A DNA stretch of 64,000 nt, from assembly GCF_029893805.1 (NCBI RefSeq), contig NZ_JARXYP010000002.1, forward strand, positions 7,316,001-7,380,000, read 5' to 3'. A model generated the notes under the pieces. It searched no databases. It had not been told where the DNA came from and saw nothing but the letters and a program-made list of their open reading frames with translations. The stretch's first letter is position 1, and each line of letters opens with the position of its first letter. A program made the position numbers and the translations under genes. Origin of the DNA: Streptomyces sp. SAI-135. Its GTDB lineage: Bacteria; Actinomycetota; Actinomycetes; Streptomycetales; Streptomycetaceae. Positions 9,162 through 18,764 of this stretch are shown here, piece after piece.

Positions 9162-10019
9162 ATGATCGAAGACACGGAAACCATCGACGAGTTTCTCGAC
9201 CGGCACACGGGCGACGTGGAAGAGGCGGTGCGCAAGGCCGCCGCGGCCGAGGTCATGCCGCGCTTCCGGCGGCTCGCCGCGCACGAGGTCGACCAGAAGG
9301 CCGGCCCGCACGACCTGGTCACGGACGCCGACCGGCTGGCCGAGCAGTACCTCACCGAGGTGCTCGGCACCCTCCTGCCCGGCTCCGTCGTGGTCGGCGA
9401 GGAGGCCGTCCACGCCAATCCGGCGTCGTACGAGGCGCTGAAGGGCGACAACCCCGTCTGGATAGTCGACCCCGTCGACGGTACCCGGCAGTTCGTGCAC
9501 GGCGACTCCGGCTTCTGCATGCTGGTCGCGCTCGCCAGGCGAGGTGTCCTGCTCGCCTCCTGGACCTACGCGCCGGCCCGGGAGCAACTGGCCACGGCGA
9601 TACGCGGCCGGGGCGCCTTCCTCGACGGCGAGCGGCTGCACTCGGGCGTCCCTGACCCGGGACGCGACCTCCAAGTGGCCACCTCGCACCCGGACTACAC
9701 GACTGAGGAGCAGAAGCGCAGCCTGCTGGGGCTGTGGACGGACGGTGTCGCACCGCGCCCGTGCGGCTCGGCGGGCCTGGAGTATCTGGCCGTCGCCCGG
9801 GGCGAGTCGGACGCGGTGGCGTTCAACTGGGAGGCGGCCTGGGACCACGCGGCAGGGCTGCTGCTGGTCGAGGAGGCGGGCGGGGCCCATCTGACCCTCA
9901 CCGGCGAGCCGTTCAGCATCCAGGGCGGCAACACCCTCCCCTTCACCGCCGCCCGCGACGCGGCGACGGCCCGGAGGGTGCGGGGGCTGCTGGCGGGCGA
10001 GGCCCGACGCGACGGCTGA
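9162..10019 (+). CDS. Inositol monophosphatase family phosphatase
   Basis: A 285-residue Mg2+-dependent phosphatase of the IMPase/FBPase superfamily. The metal-binding motifs are all present: GEEAV (about residue 80), WIVDPVDGTRQFVHG (about 101-115) and WDHAAGLLLVEEAGG (about 228-242). Likely substrates include inositol phosphate, histidinol phosphate, fructose bisphosphate or PAP; sequence alone does not separate them, and no his or inositol genes are adjacent. The ATG at 9162 has only GGAG three bases upstream, so translation may start near-leaderless from the promoter element just before it. The downstream 230 bp is a G-rich repeat region. Confidence 0.88.
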   Translation: MIEDTETIDEFLDRHTGDVEEAVRKAAAAEVMPRFRRLAAHEVDQKAGPHDLVTDADRLAEQYLTEVLGTLLPGSVVVGEEAVHANPASYEALKGDNPVWIVDPVDGTRQFVHGDSGFCMLVALARRGVLLASWTYAPAREQLATAIRGRGAFLDGERLHSGVPDPGRDLQVATSHPDYTTEEQKRSLLGLWTDGVAPRPCGSAGLEYLAVARGESDAVAFNWEAAWDHAAGLLLVEEAGGAHLTLTGEPFSIQGGNTLPFTAARDAATARRVRGLLAGEARRDG

Positions 10020-10029
10020 GCACCGGAGG

Positions 10030-10150
10030 CCGCGGGCCGGGGGCCCCGGGCCGGGGGCCTCCAGGGCAACCGAGGCCGACGGACGGGGGCCGCCAGGGCA
10101 GCCGGGGCTGAGGGAACGGGGGCAACCAGGCCCCAGGGAACGGCGGCCGC
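10030..10150. repeat. Imperfect G-rich intergenic repeats
   Basis: The gap after the IMPase gene holds three or four degenerate copies, about 30-35 bp each, of a GGGGGCC-x-CCAGGGCA-x-CC pattern (starting near 10049, 10086 and 10118), interspersed with CCCCGGGCCGGGGG. No reading frame of interest is present. It may form strong secondary structure and act as a read-through block. Confidence 0.5.
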
Positions 10151-10190
10151 CGGAGCCGTCCGCGGGCCGACTCGCCCCCACGCCCCGAGA

Positions 10191-10213
10191 CTGTCGGTCC
10201 CCCGGCCTATCCT
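10191..10213 (+). promoter_or_regulatory. Putative promoter of the CrtI-like gene (RecA-NDp-like spacing)
   Basis: CTGTCGGTC, then 8 nt, then TATCCT (10208-10213), a good TANNNT -10 box. The spacing and the TGTCGGT core resemble the PafBC/RecA-NDp promoter class, though the first and last bases deviate. The transcript would start about 30 nt before the GTG at 10250. Confidence 0.35.
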
Positions 10214-10249
10214 GATCCTCTGGCCATCGGCTGACGAAGGGGTCCGAAG

Positions 10250-11671
10250 GTGCCGTCGATGCTCGATGCGGTCGTGGTGGGTGCGGGGCCGAACGGACTG
10301 ACGGCTGCCGTGGAGCTGGCCCGCCGCGGCTTCTCCGTGGCCGTCTTCGAGGCGCGCGGCACGGTGGGCGGGGGCGCCCGCACCGAGGAGCTCACCCTCC
10401 CCGGCTTCCTGCACGACCCGTGCTCCGCCGCCCACCCCCTCGGCATCAACTCCCCGGCGTTCCGCGCCCTGCCCCTGGAGCGCTACGGCCTGGAGTGGCT
10501 GCACGCCGAACTGCCCATGGCGCACCCCTTCACCGACGGCACCGCCGCCGTCCTGTCGCGGTCGGTCGCCGAGACGGCCGCCTCGTTCGGGCCGCGCGAC
10601 GCGGGCACCTACCGACGGCTCGTCGAGCCGTTCCTGCCGCACTGGGACACCCTGGCCCGCGACTTCATGTCCCTGCCCGCGACCGCGCTGCCCCGCGACC
10701 CGCTCACCCTGGCCCGCTTCGGTCTGATCGGCCTGCCCCCGTCGACCTGGCTGATGCGCCGCTTCCGCGACGAGCGCGCGAAGACCCTGTTCGCCGGACT
10801 CGTCGCGCATGTCATGGCTCCCCTCAGCGGCGTGGCCACCGGAGCCATCGGTCTGGTCTTCGCCCTCGCGGCCCACGCGCGCGGCTGGCCCGTCGCCCGC
10901 GGCGGCTCCCAGTCCCTCTCCGACGCGCTCGCCGCCTATCTCGGGGACCTCGGCGGCAGCATCCACACCGACTACGAGGTCAAGCGGCTCGACGACCTGC
11001 CGCCCGCCCGCGCGTACGTCTTCGACACCTCGCCCACCGCCCTGGCCCGCATCGCCGGCTTCGGCACCTACTACCAGGGCTACCGCTACGGCCCGGGCGT
11101 CTTCAAGGTCGACTACGCCCTCGACGGCCCCGTGCCGTGGACCGCGAAGGAGGCGCGCGCCGCCGGCACCGTGCAGATCGGCGCCGACACCGCGGAGATC
11201 GGCACCGCGCTGCGCGCCGCGTCCCGGGAGGACCGCGCACCCGACCGGCCCTTCATGATCACCGTGCAGCCCAGTGTGGTCGATCCCGGCCGGGCCCCCG
11301 CCGGAAAGCACGTCTTCTGGGTCTACGGCCATGTCCCCAGCGGCTGGACCGGCGACCTCACCGACGCCATGGAGCGCCAACTGGAGCGCTTCGCACCGGG
11401 GTTCCGCGACCGCGTCCTCGCCCGTGCCACCGCGGGCCCGCCCGAGCTGGCCGCCCGCAACGCCAACTACGTCGGCGGCGACATCGCGTCCGGCGCGTTC
11501 AGCGGACTCCAGGCCATGCTGCGGCCCAAGCTGTCCCTGTCGCCGTACGGCACCCCGCACCCGGCCGTCTTCATCTGCTCGTCGGCGACCCCGCCGGGGC
11601 CCGGTGTGCACGGCATGTCGGGACACAACGCCGCGAAAGCCGTGTGGCGCAGGCTGCGACAGCAGACCTGA
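10250..11671 (+). CDS. Phytoene dehydrogenase-like FAD-dependent oxidoreductase
   Basis: A 473-residue flavoprotein of the CrtI/amine-oxidase superfamily. The dinucleotide-binding motif VVVGAGPNGLTAAVEL is near the N-terminus (about residues 8-23), followed by the acidic ribose-binding end of strand 2 (VFEARGTVGGGARTEE, 30-45). The C-terminal FAD segment GPGVHGMSGHNAAKAV lies at about 446-461. Members desaturate carotenoids or oxidise other hydrophobic substrates. No other carotenoid gene (crtE, crtB, crtY) is in this window, so carotenoid synthesis is not implied. GTG 10250 has AAGGGG 7 nt upstream; ATG 10259, three codons in, is an alternative with GAAGG before it. The macro-domain gene follows 52 bp later. 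Confidence 0.85.
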   Translation: MPSMLDAVVVGAGPNGLTAAVELARRGFSVAVFEARGTVGGGARTEELTLPGFLHDPCSAAHPLGINSPAFRALPLERYGLEWLHAELPMAHPFTDGTAAVLSRSVAETAASFGPRDAGTYRRLVEPFLPHWDTLARDFMSLPATALPRDPLTLARFGLIGLPPSTWLMRRFRDERAKTLFAGLVAHVMAPLSGVATGAIGLVFALAAHARGWPVARGGSQSLSDALAAYLGDLGGSIHTDYEVKRLDDLPPARAYVFDTSPTALARIAGFGTYYQGYRYGPGVFKVDYALDGPVPWTAKEARAAGTVQIGADTAEIGTALRAASREDRAPDRPFMITVQPSVVDPGRAPAGKHVFWVYGHVPSGWTGDLTDAMERQLERFAPGFRDRVLARATAGPPELAARNANYVGGDIASGAFSGLQAMLRPKLSLSPYGTPHPAVFICSSATPPGPGVHGMSGHNAAKAVWRRLRQQT

Positions 11672-11723
11672 GGGGGCCGGAACCGGGCTGCCCCCGGCCG
11701 AGCGGGCTGCAAGAGTGGTGGTC

Positions 11724-12233
11724 ATGACCACCATCAGGCTCGTCCAGGGCGACATCACCCGGGAGAGCGCCGACGCGATCGTCAACGCCGCGAACTCCTC
11801 CCTCCTCGGCGGCGGAGGAGTCGACGGCGCCATCCACCGCCGCGGCGGCCCCGCGATCCTCGCGGACTGCCGCCGGCTGCGCGCCTCGCACTACGGCAAG
11901 GGCCTGCCGACCGGCAGGGCGGTGGCCACCACGGCGGGCGACCTGGACGCGCACTGGGTGATCCACACCGTCGGCCCGCGCTGGAGCCGCGAGGAGGACC
12001 ACTCGGAGCTGCTGGCCTCCTGCTACCGCGAGTCCCTGCGCGTGGCCGACGAACTGGGCGCCCGGACCGTCGCCTTCCCGGCCGTCTCCGCCGGCATCTA
12101 CGGCTGGCCGATCGACGACGCCGCCCGGATCGCGGTGCGGACCGTGCGGGAGGCGGAGACCGCGGTCGAGGAGGTCCGGTTCGTCCTGTTCGACGAGAAG
12201 GCGTACCACGCGTTCGCGGGGCAGGTCGCCTGA
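11724..12233 (+). CDS. Macro-domain protein (O-acetyl-ADP-ribose deacetylase type)
   Basis: A 169-residue single macro domain. The ADP-ribose-binding elements are clear: GDITRESADAIVNAANSSLL (about residues 9-28, with the catalytic-type Asn), GGGGVDGAIHRRGG (29-42), and the phosphate loop PAVSAGIYGWP (about 118-128). This closely follows the YmdB/MacroD class, which hydrolyses O-acetyl-ADP-ribose from sirtuin reactions or removes mono-ADP-ribose from proteins. The start is ATG 11724, with only a weak GTGGTGG purine stretch upstream. It lies 52 bp after the oxidoreductase on the same strand and may share its transcript. A Sir2 protein and an ADP-ribosylglycohydrolase lie 12-14 kb away. Confidence 0.9.
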   Translation: MTTIRLVQGDITRESADAIVNAANSSLLGGGGVDGAIHRRGGPAILADCRRLRASHYGKGLPTGRAVATTAGDLDAHWVIHTVGPRWSREEDHSELLASCYRESLRVADELGARTVAFPAVSAGIYGWPIDDAARIAVRTVREAETAVEEVRFVLFDEKAYHAFAGQVA

Positions 12234-12422
12234 CGCCGGAGGGCCCCTACCCTGACGGCCGAACGCCCCTCGAACGCGGCAAACGGGGGAGTGCGAGGGG
12301 AAAGGGCCTGTTCAGGGCTGCCCCGAGGCGGTGGAGGGCGGGGAGCGAGCGCCGCAAGCGGTTGCGGGGCACCTCGCGGCTTCTCACGGTGGCCCTACCA
12401 AGCACTTCGAAAGGACCCCCGC

Positions 12423-13010
12423 ATGCGCCCCCTCGTCCCCCGCGGCCTTCTTCTGCCGTCCCTGGTCTGCGCCGCGCTGATCCTCGGCCCGGTCGGCACC
12501 GCGGCCGCCGCCGTCGACGCAGGCCGCGGCGCCTCGGACCACGCTGTGGCCCAGCAGGCCACCGCGCACGGCACCGACGACGCGGACACCCTGACGGACC
12601 GTCTCGACGCACTGGACCACCTCGACGCGCTGGAGGGGCCCGGGCACGGCGGCCTGCTCCAGCCCCTGCGCCCCCTCCTGGACGCCGTCACCGACCTCGT
12701 CTCCCTGAACGGCAGGCACCTCGACGCGAGCGAGGCGGCCGCCCACGCGAAGGCGGTGGCAGCGGCCAACACCGAGCTCCGGGAGAAGCTGGGGCACCGC
12801 AACGGCACGGACCGGTCCGTGCCGGCGGCCGACCCGGTCTCCGACCTCCTGGACTCGCTCCAGTCCACGATCGACGACCTGCTGGAGTCGCTGACCTCGC
12901 TGGACGTCGGCGGTGTGCTGGGCGCGGTCACCGGCCTCCTGGGCTCCGTGGTCGGGGCCGTCACCGGTCTCCTCGGCGGTGGACTGCCCTCGCTGCCGGC
13001 CGCCGACTGA
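12423..13010 (+). CDS. Small secreted protein of unknown function
   Basis: 195 residues with a Sec signal peptide: MRPLVPRGLLLP, then a hydrophobic core, ending at an Ala-rich site (GTAAAAVDA, about residues 25-33). The mature part has Asp/Leu-rich amphipathic helices and ends in a Gly/Leu/Val-rich tail with the near-repeat GAVTGLLGSVV / GAVTGLLGGGL. I recognise no enzyme motif and see no cysteine pair. The tail could be membrane-active or self-associating; that is inference. The start at ATG 12423 follows GAAAGGA with good spacing. A strong hairpin terminator lies 69 bp downstream, so it is probably monocistronic. Confidence 0.75.
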   Translation: MRPLVPRGLLLPSLVCAALILGPVGTAAAAVDAGRGASDHAVAQQATAHGTDDADTLTDRLDALDHLDALEGPGHGGLLQPLRPLLDAVTDLVSLNGRHLDASEAAAHAKAVAAANTELREKLGHRNGTDRSVPAADPVSDLLDSLQSTIDDLLESLTSLDVGGVLGAVTGLLGSVVGAVTGLLGGGLPSLPAAD

Positions 13011-13078
13011 CCCCGGCGGCACCTCGGCACCCGGGCAGCCCGGCACCCGGCCACCTGAGCGCCTCTGGAGAACCCCAC

Positions 13079-13110
13079 GGCACCCCCGCGTGAGCGCACG
13101 CGGGGGTGCC
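13079..13110 (+). terminator. Strong hairpin terminator after the secreted-protein gene
   Basis: A perfect 13-bp stem (GGCACCCCCGCGT / ACGCGGGGGTGCC) with a 6-nt loop GAGCGC. There is no U-tract, as is usual for Streptomyces hairpin terminators. Confidence 0.8.
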
Positions 13111-13282
13111 GTATGTCGTCATGCGCCCAGGACCGCACAAAGTCCGACAGGGGTCATTGCCTCACACGTCTTCGGGATCTAGGTTGAGTCGCATCCTGAG
13201 CCTCAAAGTCACCAATAGCGCACAGGAATTGACGCTCCCTCAGTACGTACACCGCACTGTCGTCCCGAGGAAGGTTCCACCG

Positions 13283-16200
13283 ATGCCCCACCCGTACCTG
13301 CCTGCCCCCATCAGCCGCAGGCGTCTGCTGGAGTCGGGGGCTGCCGTCCTCGGTGCCCTCGCCCTCTCCTCAGGCCCCCTGGCCGGCCGCAGCCGTGCGG
13401 CGGAGGGCGCCCCGGAGTGGAACGGCGCCATCGATCTCTTCCGGGTCGGCACCGAGCCCCCGCACACCACCCTCATGCCGTACGCCACCGTCGGCCAGGC
13501 GCTCGCCGCGGACCGCACCCGCTCGCCGTACCGCGTGAGCCTCGACGGCAGGTGGAAGTTCGCCTACGCCGACCGCCCCGGCGACCGCGACACCGACTTC
13601 TACCGCACCGACGTGGACGACAGGGACTGGGACTCCATCCCCGTTCCCTCGGTGTGGCAGGTGCATGGCTACGACTTCCCGATCTACGTCAACATCACCT
13701 ACCCGTGGTGGGGCCCCAACGGCCTCGGCGAGGAGGCCCAGCCGCCCGCCGCCCCGACCCGCTACAACCCCGTCGGCCAGTACCGGCGCACCTTCACCGT
13801 GCCGGAGGACCTGGTCGGGGCGGCGCACCTTCCTGCACTTCGAGGGCGTCAAGTCGGCCCACTACGTGTGGATCAACGGCGAACTCGTCGGATACCACGA
13901 GGACTCGTACACGCCCGCCGAGTACGACATCACCGCGCACCTGAAGCCGGGCACCAACCAGATCGCGGTCGAGGTCTACCGCTACTCCGACGGCGACTGG
14001 CTGGAGGACCAGGACATGATCCGGCTGAGCGGCATCTTCCGCTCGGTCTACCTCTTCTCCACCCCGGCCGTCCACCTGCGCGACTTCAAGCTGGACACCC
14101 CGCTCGGCGACGACCACACCTCCGCCGAACTCTCGGTCACCGCGAGCGTGCGCGACTACGGCGGCGACAACCAGGGCCGCTACACGGTCGAGACACAGCT
14201 CTACGACGCGGGCGGCCACGCGGTCTGGTCCCGCCCGCTCCAGCAGGCCGTCGCCCTCGACGCTGGCGACGAGACGACCGTACAGGCGGCAAGAGCCGTG
14301 CCCGCGCCGAAGCTGTGGTCGGCCGAGCACCCGAACCTCTACACCGCCGTGCTGCGGCTGCGCGACCCCGCCGGCAAGGTGATCGAGACCCTCTCGCACC
14401 GCGTCGGCCTGCGCGAGTTCGCCCTGAAGGACGGGCTGATGCGCATCAACGGCAAGCCGGTCTCCTTCCGCGGCACCAACCGCCACGAGATGCACCCCGA
14501 CCGCGGCACCGCGCTCACCCGCGCGGACCTCGTGAAGGACATCACGATCATCAAGCGGATGAACATCAACTCGGTCCGCACCTCGCACTACCCCAACAAC
14601 CCGCTCTGGCTCGAACTCGCCGACGAGTACGGCCTGTACCTCGTCGACGAGACCAACCTGGAGACCCACGGCATCCGCGGCGAGTACCCCGGCAACCACC
14701 CCGACTGGAGCGCGGCCTGCGTGGCGCGCGCCCAGAACATGGTCCACCGCGACAAGAACCACGCCTCGGTGGTCATCTGGTCCCTCGGCAACGAGGCGGG
14801 CGGCGGCAGCACCTTCGTGAACATGCGCGACTGGATCAAGTCGTACGACACCACCCGGGTCGTCCAGTACGAGGGCGACGACCGGCCCACCATCAGCGAC
14901 ATCCGCTCGGAGATGTACGAGAGCCCCGCCCGTGTGGAGCAGCGCGCCAAGGACACCTCCGACACCCGGCCGTACGTGATGATCGAGTACTGCCACGCGA
15001 TGGGGAACTCCAACGGCAACTTCAAGAAGTACTGGGACATCGTCCGCCGCTACCCCGTCCTCCAGGGCGGCTGGATCTGGGACTTCGTCGACCAGTCCCT
15101 CAGCGAGCCGGTCCCGGTGCGCCAGTTGCTGACGGAGAGCGGTCCCGGCGCGCTGACCGGTGAGGTCCTGCCCGCGCGCGCCAGGTTCGACCGCGACAAC
15201 GGCGTCTCCGGCGGCACGGTCTTCGCCCGCGACGCCCGCCTCGACCTCACCGGCTCACTGACCCTGGAGGCCTGGTTCACCCCGAAGGTGACGGGTGGTC
15301 ACCAGCCGGTCGTCGCCAAGGGCGACACCCAGTACGCCCTCAAGCAGTCCGGCAGGACAATGGAGTTCTTCATCTACGGCGGCGGTCAGTGGATCGCGGT
15401 CAGTTGGGCGCTCCCGGACGACTGGACGGGCCGGGAACACCATGTCGCCGGTGTCTTCGACGCGGCCGCGGGCACGCTGAGCCTGCATGTCGACGGTCAG
15501 GTCAGGGCGACCAGGACCACCACACAGCGGCCCGGCAGCACCACCGCGCCCCTCGCGCTGGCCGTCGACGTCGACAACCCCACCAGGGAGTTCAGCGGCA
15601 CGATCAGGAAGGCGCGCGTGTACGCCCGTGCCCTGACCGCCGCCGAACTGGCCTCCGACGGCCGCGGGCCCGGTGACGAGGGCGTGCGGTTCTGGTTCGA
15701 CGCGGCTACCGTGAGGCTCGCCGAGAAGAAGCCCGCCCAGAAGACCTTCTTCGCCTTCGGCGGCGACTGGGGCGACAACCCCAACGACGGCGCCTTCGTC
15801 GCGGACGGCATCGTCACCGCCGACCGCGGCCACACCGGCAAGGCCGCCGAGGTCAAGCAGATCTACCAGACGGTCAACGCGTCCTGGGCGGCGGACGGCT
15901 CGGTGACCCTGACCAACGAGAACCTCTTCACCGACCTGCGTGAGTTCGACGGCAGTTGGACGCTCTCCGCCGACGGGAAGGTGGTGCAGCGCGGCAGGCT
16001 CACCCGCGACCAGATGAACCTGGCACCGCTGTCGAGCAAGACCGTCACCGTCCCGTACCGGCTGCCGAGCACCCCCGCGCCCGGCACCGAGTACTTCCTC
16101 CAGCTCTCCTTCACCACCAGGGAGTCCACGCCCTGGGCGAAGGCCGGCTTCGAGGTCGCCAAGCAGCAGCTCGCCGTCGACGCGGACAGCCCGGCGGTGA

Positions 16201-17141
16201 CACCGGTACCCCTCGCGAAGGTGCCGGCACTGACGTACCAGGACGCCTCCGGCCAGGTCACCGTCACAGGCAAGGATTTCGCCGTCACCGTCGACAAGGC
16301 CAGCGGGACCATCACGTCGTACCGCGCGCACGGCACCCGTCTGCTCACCTCGGGCCCCGTCCCGAACTTCTGGCGGGCACCCACCGACAACGACCACGGC
16401 AACGGGCAGCACACCCGCAACCAGACCTGGCGCGACGCGGGCGCGAACCGCAAGGTGACCGGCGTGAGCGTGCGGGCGCTCGGGGACCGGGCCGTCGAGA
16501 TCAAGGTGAGCGGCACCCTGCCGACGACGACCGAGTCGGCGTACGGCACGACCTACACCGTCTTCGGCAACGGCGAGATCAAGGTGGACAACACCCTGCA
16601 CCCCGGGGCGAGTTCGCTGCCGTACATCCCGGAGGTCGGCACGATCCTGTTCCTGCCGCGCCGACTGGACCGGCTGCACTACTACGGGCGCGGACCCGAG
16701 GAGAACCACTGGGACCGCAACGACGGCACGGACGTGGGCCTTTGGTCCGGGACCGTCGCCGAGCAGTGGACCTCCTACATCCGCCCGCAGGAGAACGGCA
16801 ACAAGACCGACGTCCGCTGGGCGGCCCTGACCGGCCCGGACGGGGTGGGACTGCTGGTCTCCGGCGAACCCCTCCTGGAGGTCAACGCCTCGCACTTCAC
16901 CCCGGAGGACCTGTCCAACGGGGTGCGCCACGACTACCAGCTCACTCCGCGTGACGCGGTCGTCCTCAGGGTGAACCACCGGCAGATGGGCGTGGGCGGC
17001 GACAACAGCTGGGGCGCGCACACCCACGACGAGTACAAGCTGTTCGCCGACCGGGACTACGCGTACACCTACCGGCTGCGGCCGCTGACGGACGTGCGCG
17101 GGGCGACGGCGGCTTCGCGGCGGCCCACAGCCTCCGCCTAG
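13283..17141 (+). pseudogene. Secreted GH2 beta-galactosidase with LamG insert, interrupted by a +1 frameshift
   Basis: ATG 13283 follows GAGGAAGG. The N-terminus has a twin-arginine signal (SRRRLLESGAAVLGALAL), so export is by Tat. The first frame runs to about 13810; from there the homologous protein continues in the next frame to 17141. A single extra C in GACCTGG (13810-13811) explains it: without it the text reads ...PEDWSGRRTFLHFEGV, as GH2 enzymes do. The repaired protein has about 1,285 residues: GH2 sugar-binding and immunoglobulin-like domains, then the barrel with acid/base Glu in WSLGNEAGGG (about 503) and nucleophile Glu in IEYCHAMGN (about 568), a LamG-like domain (about 620-810) inside the barrel after WDFVDQSL, then the LacZ-type small-chain domain. 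It hydrolyses beta-galactosides. The frameshift may be real or a sequencing error. Confidence 0.85.
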
Positions 17142-17183
17142 CGCGCGGAGCGGGTGAGGCGTCGCCGGTCCTCCGGGAACGCC

Positions 17184-18350
17184 TCACCCGCCTCGGCGAA
17201 GGAGACCCACCGCGACCAACGGCCCGCACGCCAGCAGCACCGCCAGCACCCCGTAGCCGTACGTCAGGGTCGCCGCCGCGGCCACTCCCGCGACCAGCAA
17301 CGGCCCGCCGGCGTCCCCGAGTTCACGGCCGAGCTCGGCCGCGCCCATCGTCTGGCCCAGTCGTTCCCGTGGAGTCGCCGAGGCGAGCGCGGCGAACCCC
17401 AGGGGCGTGATCAGCCCCGTGCCGACGCCGATCAGCGTGGCGCCGAGGAGCACACCCACGAGCCCCGGCAGCATCGCGCAGCCCAGACCGGCCGCCGCCA
17501 GCAGCAATCCGGCACCGAGCCCGCCCCGTACCGTGAGCCGGCCCGCGTCCAACGCCCGCCCGGCACGCGGCTGGACGAGCGCCGCACACGCCGCGAGCAC
17601 CGACACCGCGGCTCCCGTCGCCACCGTGCCGAGTCCCGCCACGGCCCCCGACACGGGCAGGAAGCCCACGCCGACCGAGAGCGCGGCGGTCGCCCCGGCG
17701 AGCGCGGCCGTGGGGACCAGGAACACCGGGTCGGCCAGCCGCCGCGCCAGGTCGACGAGCGTCTGCCGGGCCCGGGGCAGGGGCGGCACGACGGGTACGA
17801 CGATCAGCGCCCACACCGCCACGGCCGCGGCCAGCGCCGCCAGCACCGTGAACAGCAGTCGCAGGCCGCCCGCCCACACCAGCACACCGCCGAGCAGCGG
17901 GCCCAGGGTGTAGCCGACGGACTTGGAGAAACCGTAACTCCCGAAGGCCCGCCCCTGCTTGGCGGCCGGATTCAGCCGGGCCACCAGCGCGGACGCGGCG
18001 GGGGAGAAGGCGGAGGCCGCCGCACCCTGACCGAGCCGCGCGGCCCACAGCCATCCCGGGCTTCCGGCGAGCGCGTAGAGCGCGGACGCGACGGCGAACG
18101 CCACCAGCCCGCCGACGAGCACGGGGCGGGCCCCGATCCGGTCGGCGATCGTGCCGAACAGCGGCTTGAGGACGACCTCGGCACCGTCGTACAACGCGAG
18201 CAGTCCGCCCAGCACCAGCAGGGAGGTGACCGCGTCGCCGGAGTCCGCGCCCAGGTTCGCGGCGATGCCGTGCGCACCGAAGGCGGTGGTGAACCCGGCC
18301 GCGTACAGCGGGCCCATCACGCGCCGGGTCGGCTCACTCGGTGGCGTCAC
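17184..18350 (-). CDS. MFS transporter (drug/metal efflux-like)
   Basis: A 388-residue major facilitator with about 12 hydrophobic segments. The cytosolic loop 2-3 motif is recognisable as GTIADRIGARPVLVGG (about residues 60-75), and a motif C-like GYTLGPLLGGVLVW follows (about 140-153). It starts inside the end of the upstream ArsR-family gene: GTG 18350 overlaps it by 17 bp. GTG 18320 or ATG 18317 are alternative starts that remove only a short hydrophilic leader. This coupling means it is co-transcribed with the metal-sensing repressor, so metal efflux is the simplest role, but MFS substrates cannot be read from sequence. Confidence 0.85.
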   Translation of the reverse strand: MTPPSEPTRRVMGPLYAAGFTTAFGAHGIAANLGADSGDAVTSLLVLGGLLALYDGAEVVLKPLFGTIADRIGARPVLVGGLVAFAVASALYALAGSPGWLWAARLGQGAAASAFSPAASALVARLNPAAKQGRAFGSYGFSKSVGYTLGPLLGGVLVWAGGLRLLFTVLAALAAAVAVWALIVVPVVPPLPRARQTLVDLARRLADPVFLVPTAALAGATAALSVGVGFLPVSGAVAGLGTVATGAAVSVLAACAALVQPRAGRALDAGRLTVRGGLGAGLLLAAAGLGCAMLPGLVGVLLGATLIGVGTGLITPLGFAALASATPRERLGQTMGAAELGRELGDAGGPLLVAGVAAAATLTYGYGVLAVLLACGPLVAVGLLRRGG

Positions 18351-18714
18351 TGAGCCCCAGCCGCAGGTGTTCCACGTGGTAGACGGCCTGGTCGAGCAGC
18401 TCGGCGACATGGTGGTCGTGCAGCGCGTACACCACCGACCGGCCCCGGCGCTCGCCCACGACGAGACCCAGGTTGCGCAGCAGCCGCAGCTGGTGCGAGC
18501 ACGCCGACTGCTCCATGCCCACCTCGGCGGCCAGTTCCGTGGCCGGCAGCGGCCCTTCGCGCAGCCGCGCGAGGATCAGCAGGCGGGAAGGGGTGGACAG
18601 GGCCTGGAGGGTGGTGGCCACCTTGGCCACGTTCGCCGCGTCCAGACGTACGCGCTCGGCGGCTTCCTGCGCGGTGGTGACGGCTCCATGACCCATGGGC
18701 GGCATCTTACCCAT
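18334..18714 (-). CDS. ArsR/SmtB-family metal-sensing repressor (CzrA-like alpha5 site)
   Basis: A 126-residue winged-helix regulator. The recognition region is ELAAEVGMEQSACSHQLRLL (about residues 60-79). Near the C-terminus, the segment DHHVAELLDQAVYHVEH (about 99-115) places D, H, H and H at offsets 0, 2, 13 and 16, exactly the alpha5 ligand spacing of CzrA/SmtB-type Zn/Co/Ni sensors. The alpha3 Cys-x-Cys pair of ArsR/CadC is absent; the only Cys is in the helix-turn-helix (SACSH). The protein should release DNA when metal binds. It is divergent from the P1B-4 ATPase and translationally coupled to the MFS gene, with an inverted-repeat operator in the intergenic region. Confidence 0.9.
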   Translation of the reverse strand: MGKMPPMGHGAVTTAQEAAERVRLDAANVAKVATTLQALSTPSRLLILARLREGPLPATELAAEVGMEQSACSHQLRLLRNLGLVVGERRGRSVVYALHDHHVAELLDQAVYHVEHLRLGLSDATE

Positions 18715-18716
18715 CG

Positions 18717-18746
18717 CACATGAACAGATGAATGAGTCTTCATGTG
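18717..18746. promoter_or_regulatory. SmtB-type operator between arsR-family gene and P1B-4 ATPase
   Basis: CACATGAA (18717-18724) and TTCATGTG (18739-18746) form a perfect 8-bp inverted repeat. A second, inner ATGAA-N6-TTCAT pair (18728-18743) uses the same right arm. The left part ACATGAACAG resembles the classic smt operator half-site. A -10-like TATGGT (18752-18757) lies between it and the GTG at 18765, suggesting a leaderless ATPase transcript repressed from this site. Confidence 0.65.
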
Positions 18747-18764
18747 TTCCTGTATGGTGCTCGG

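Noticed and set aside
10250..11671. Carotenoid biosynthesis cluster based on the CrtI-like gene
   Set aside because: No crtE, crtB, crtY or other carotenoid genes lie within the window; the family has many other functions.
15255..17027. A long minus-strand open frame (about 590 codons) opposite the beta-galactosidase
   Set aside because: It lies antisense to clearly homologous GH2 sequence and its Val/Gly/Arg/Asp-rich text has no domain; a shadow of high third-position GC.
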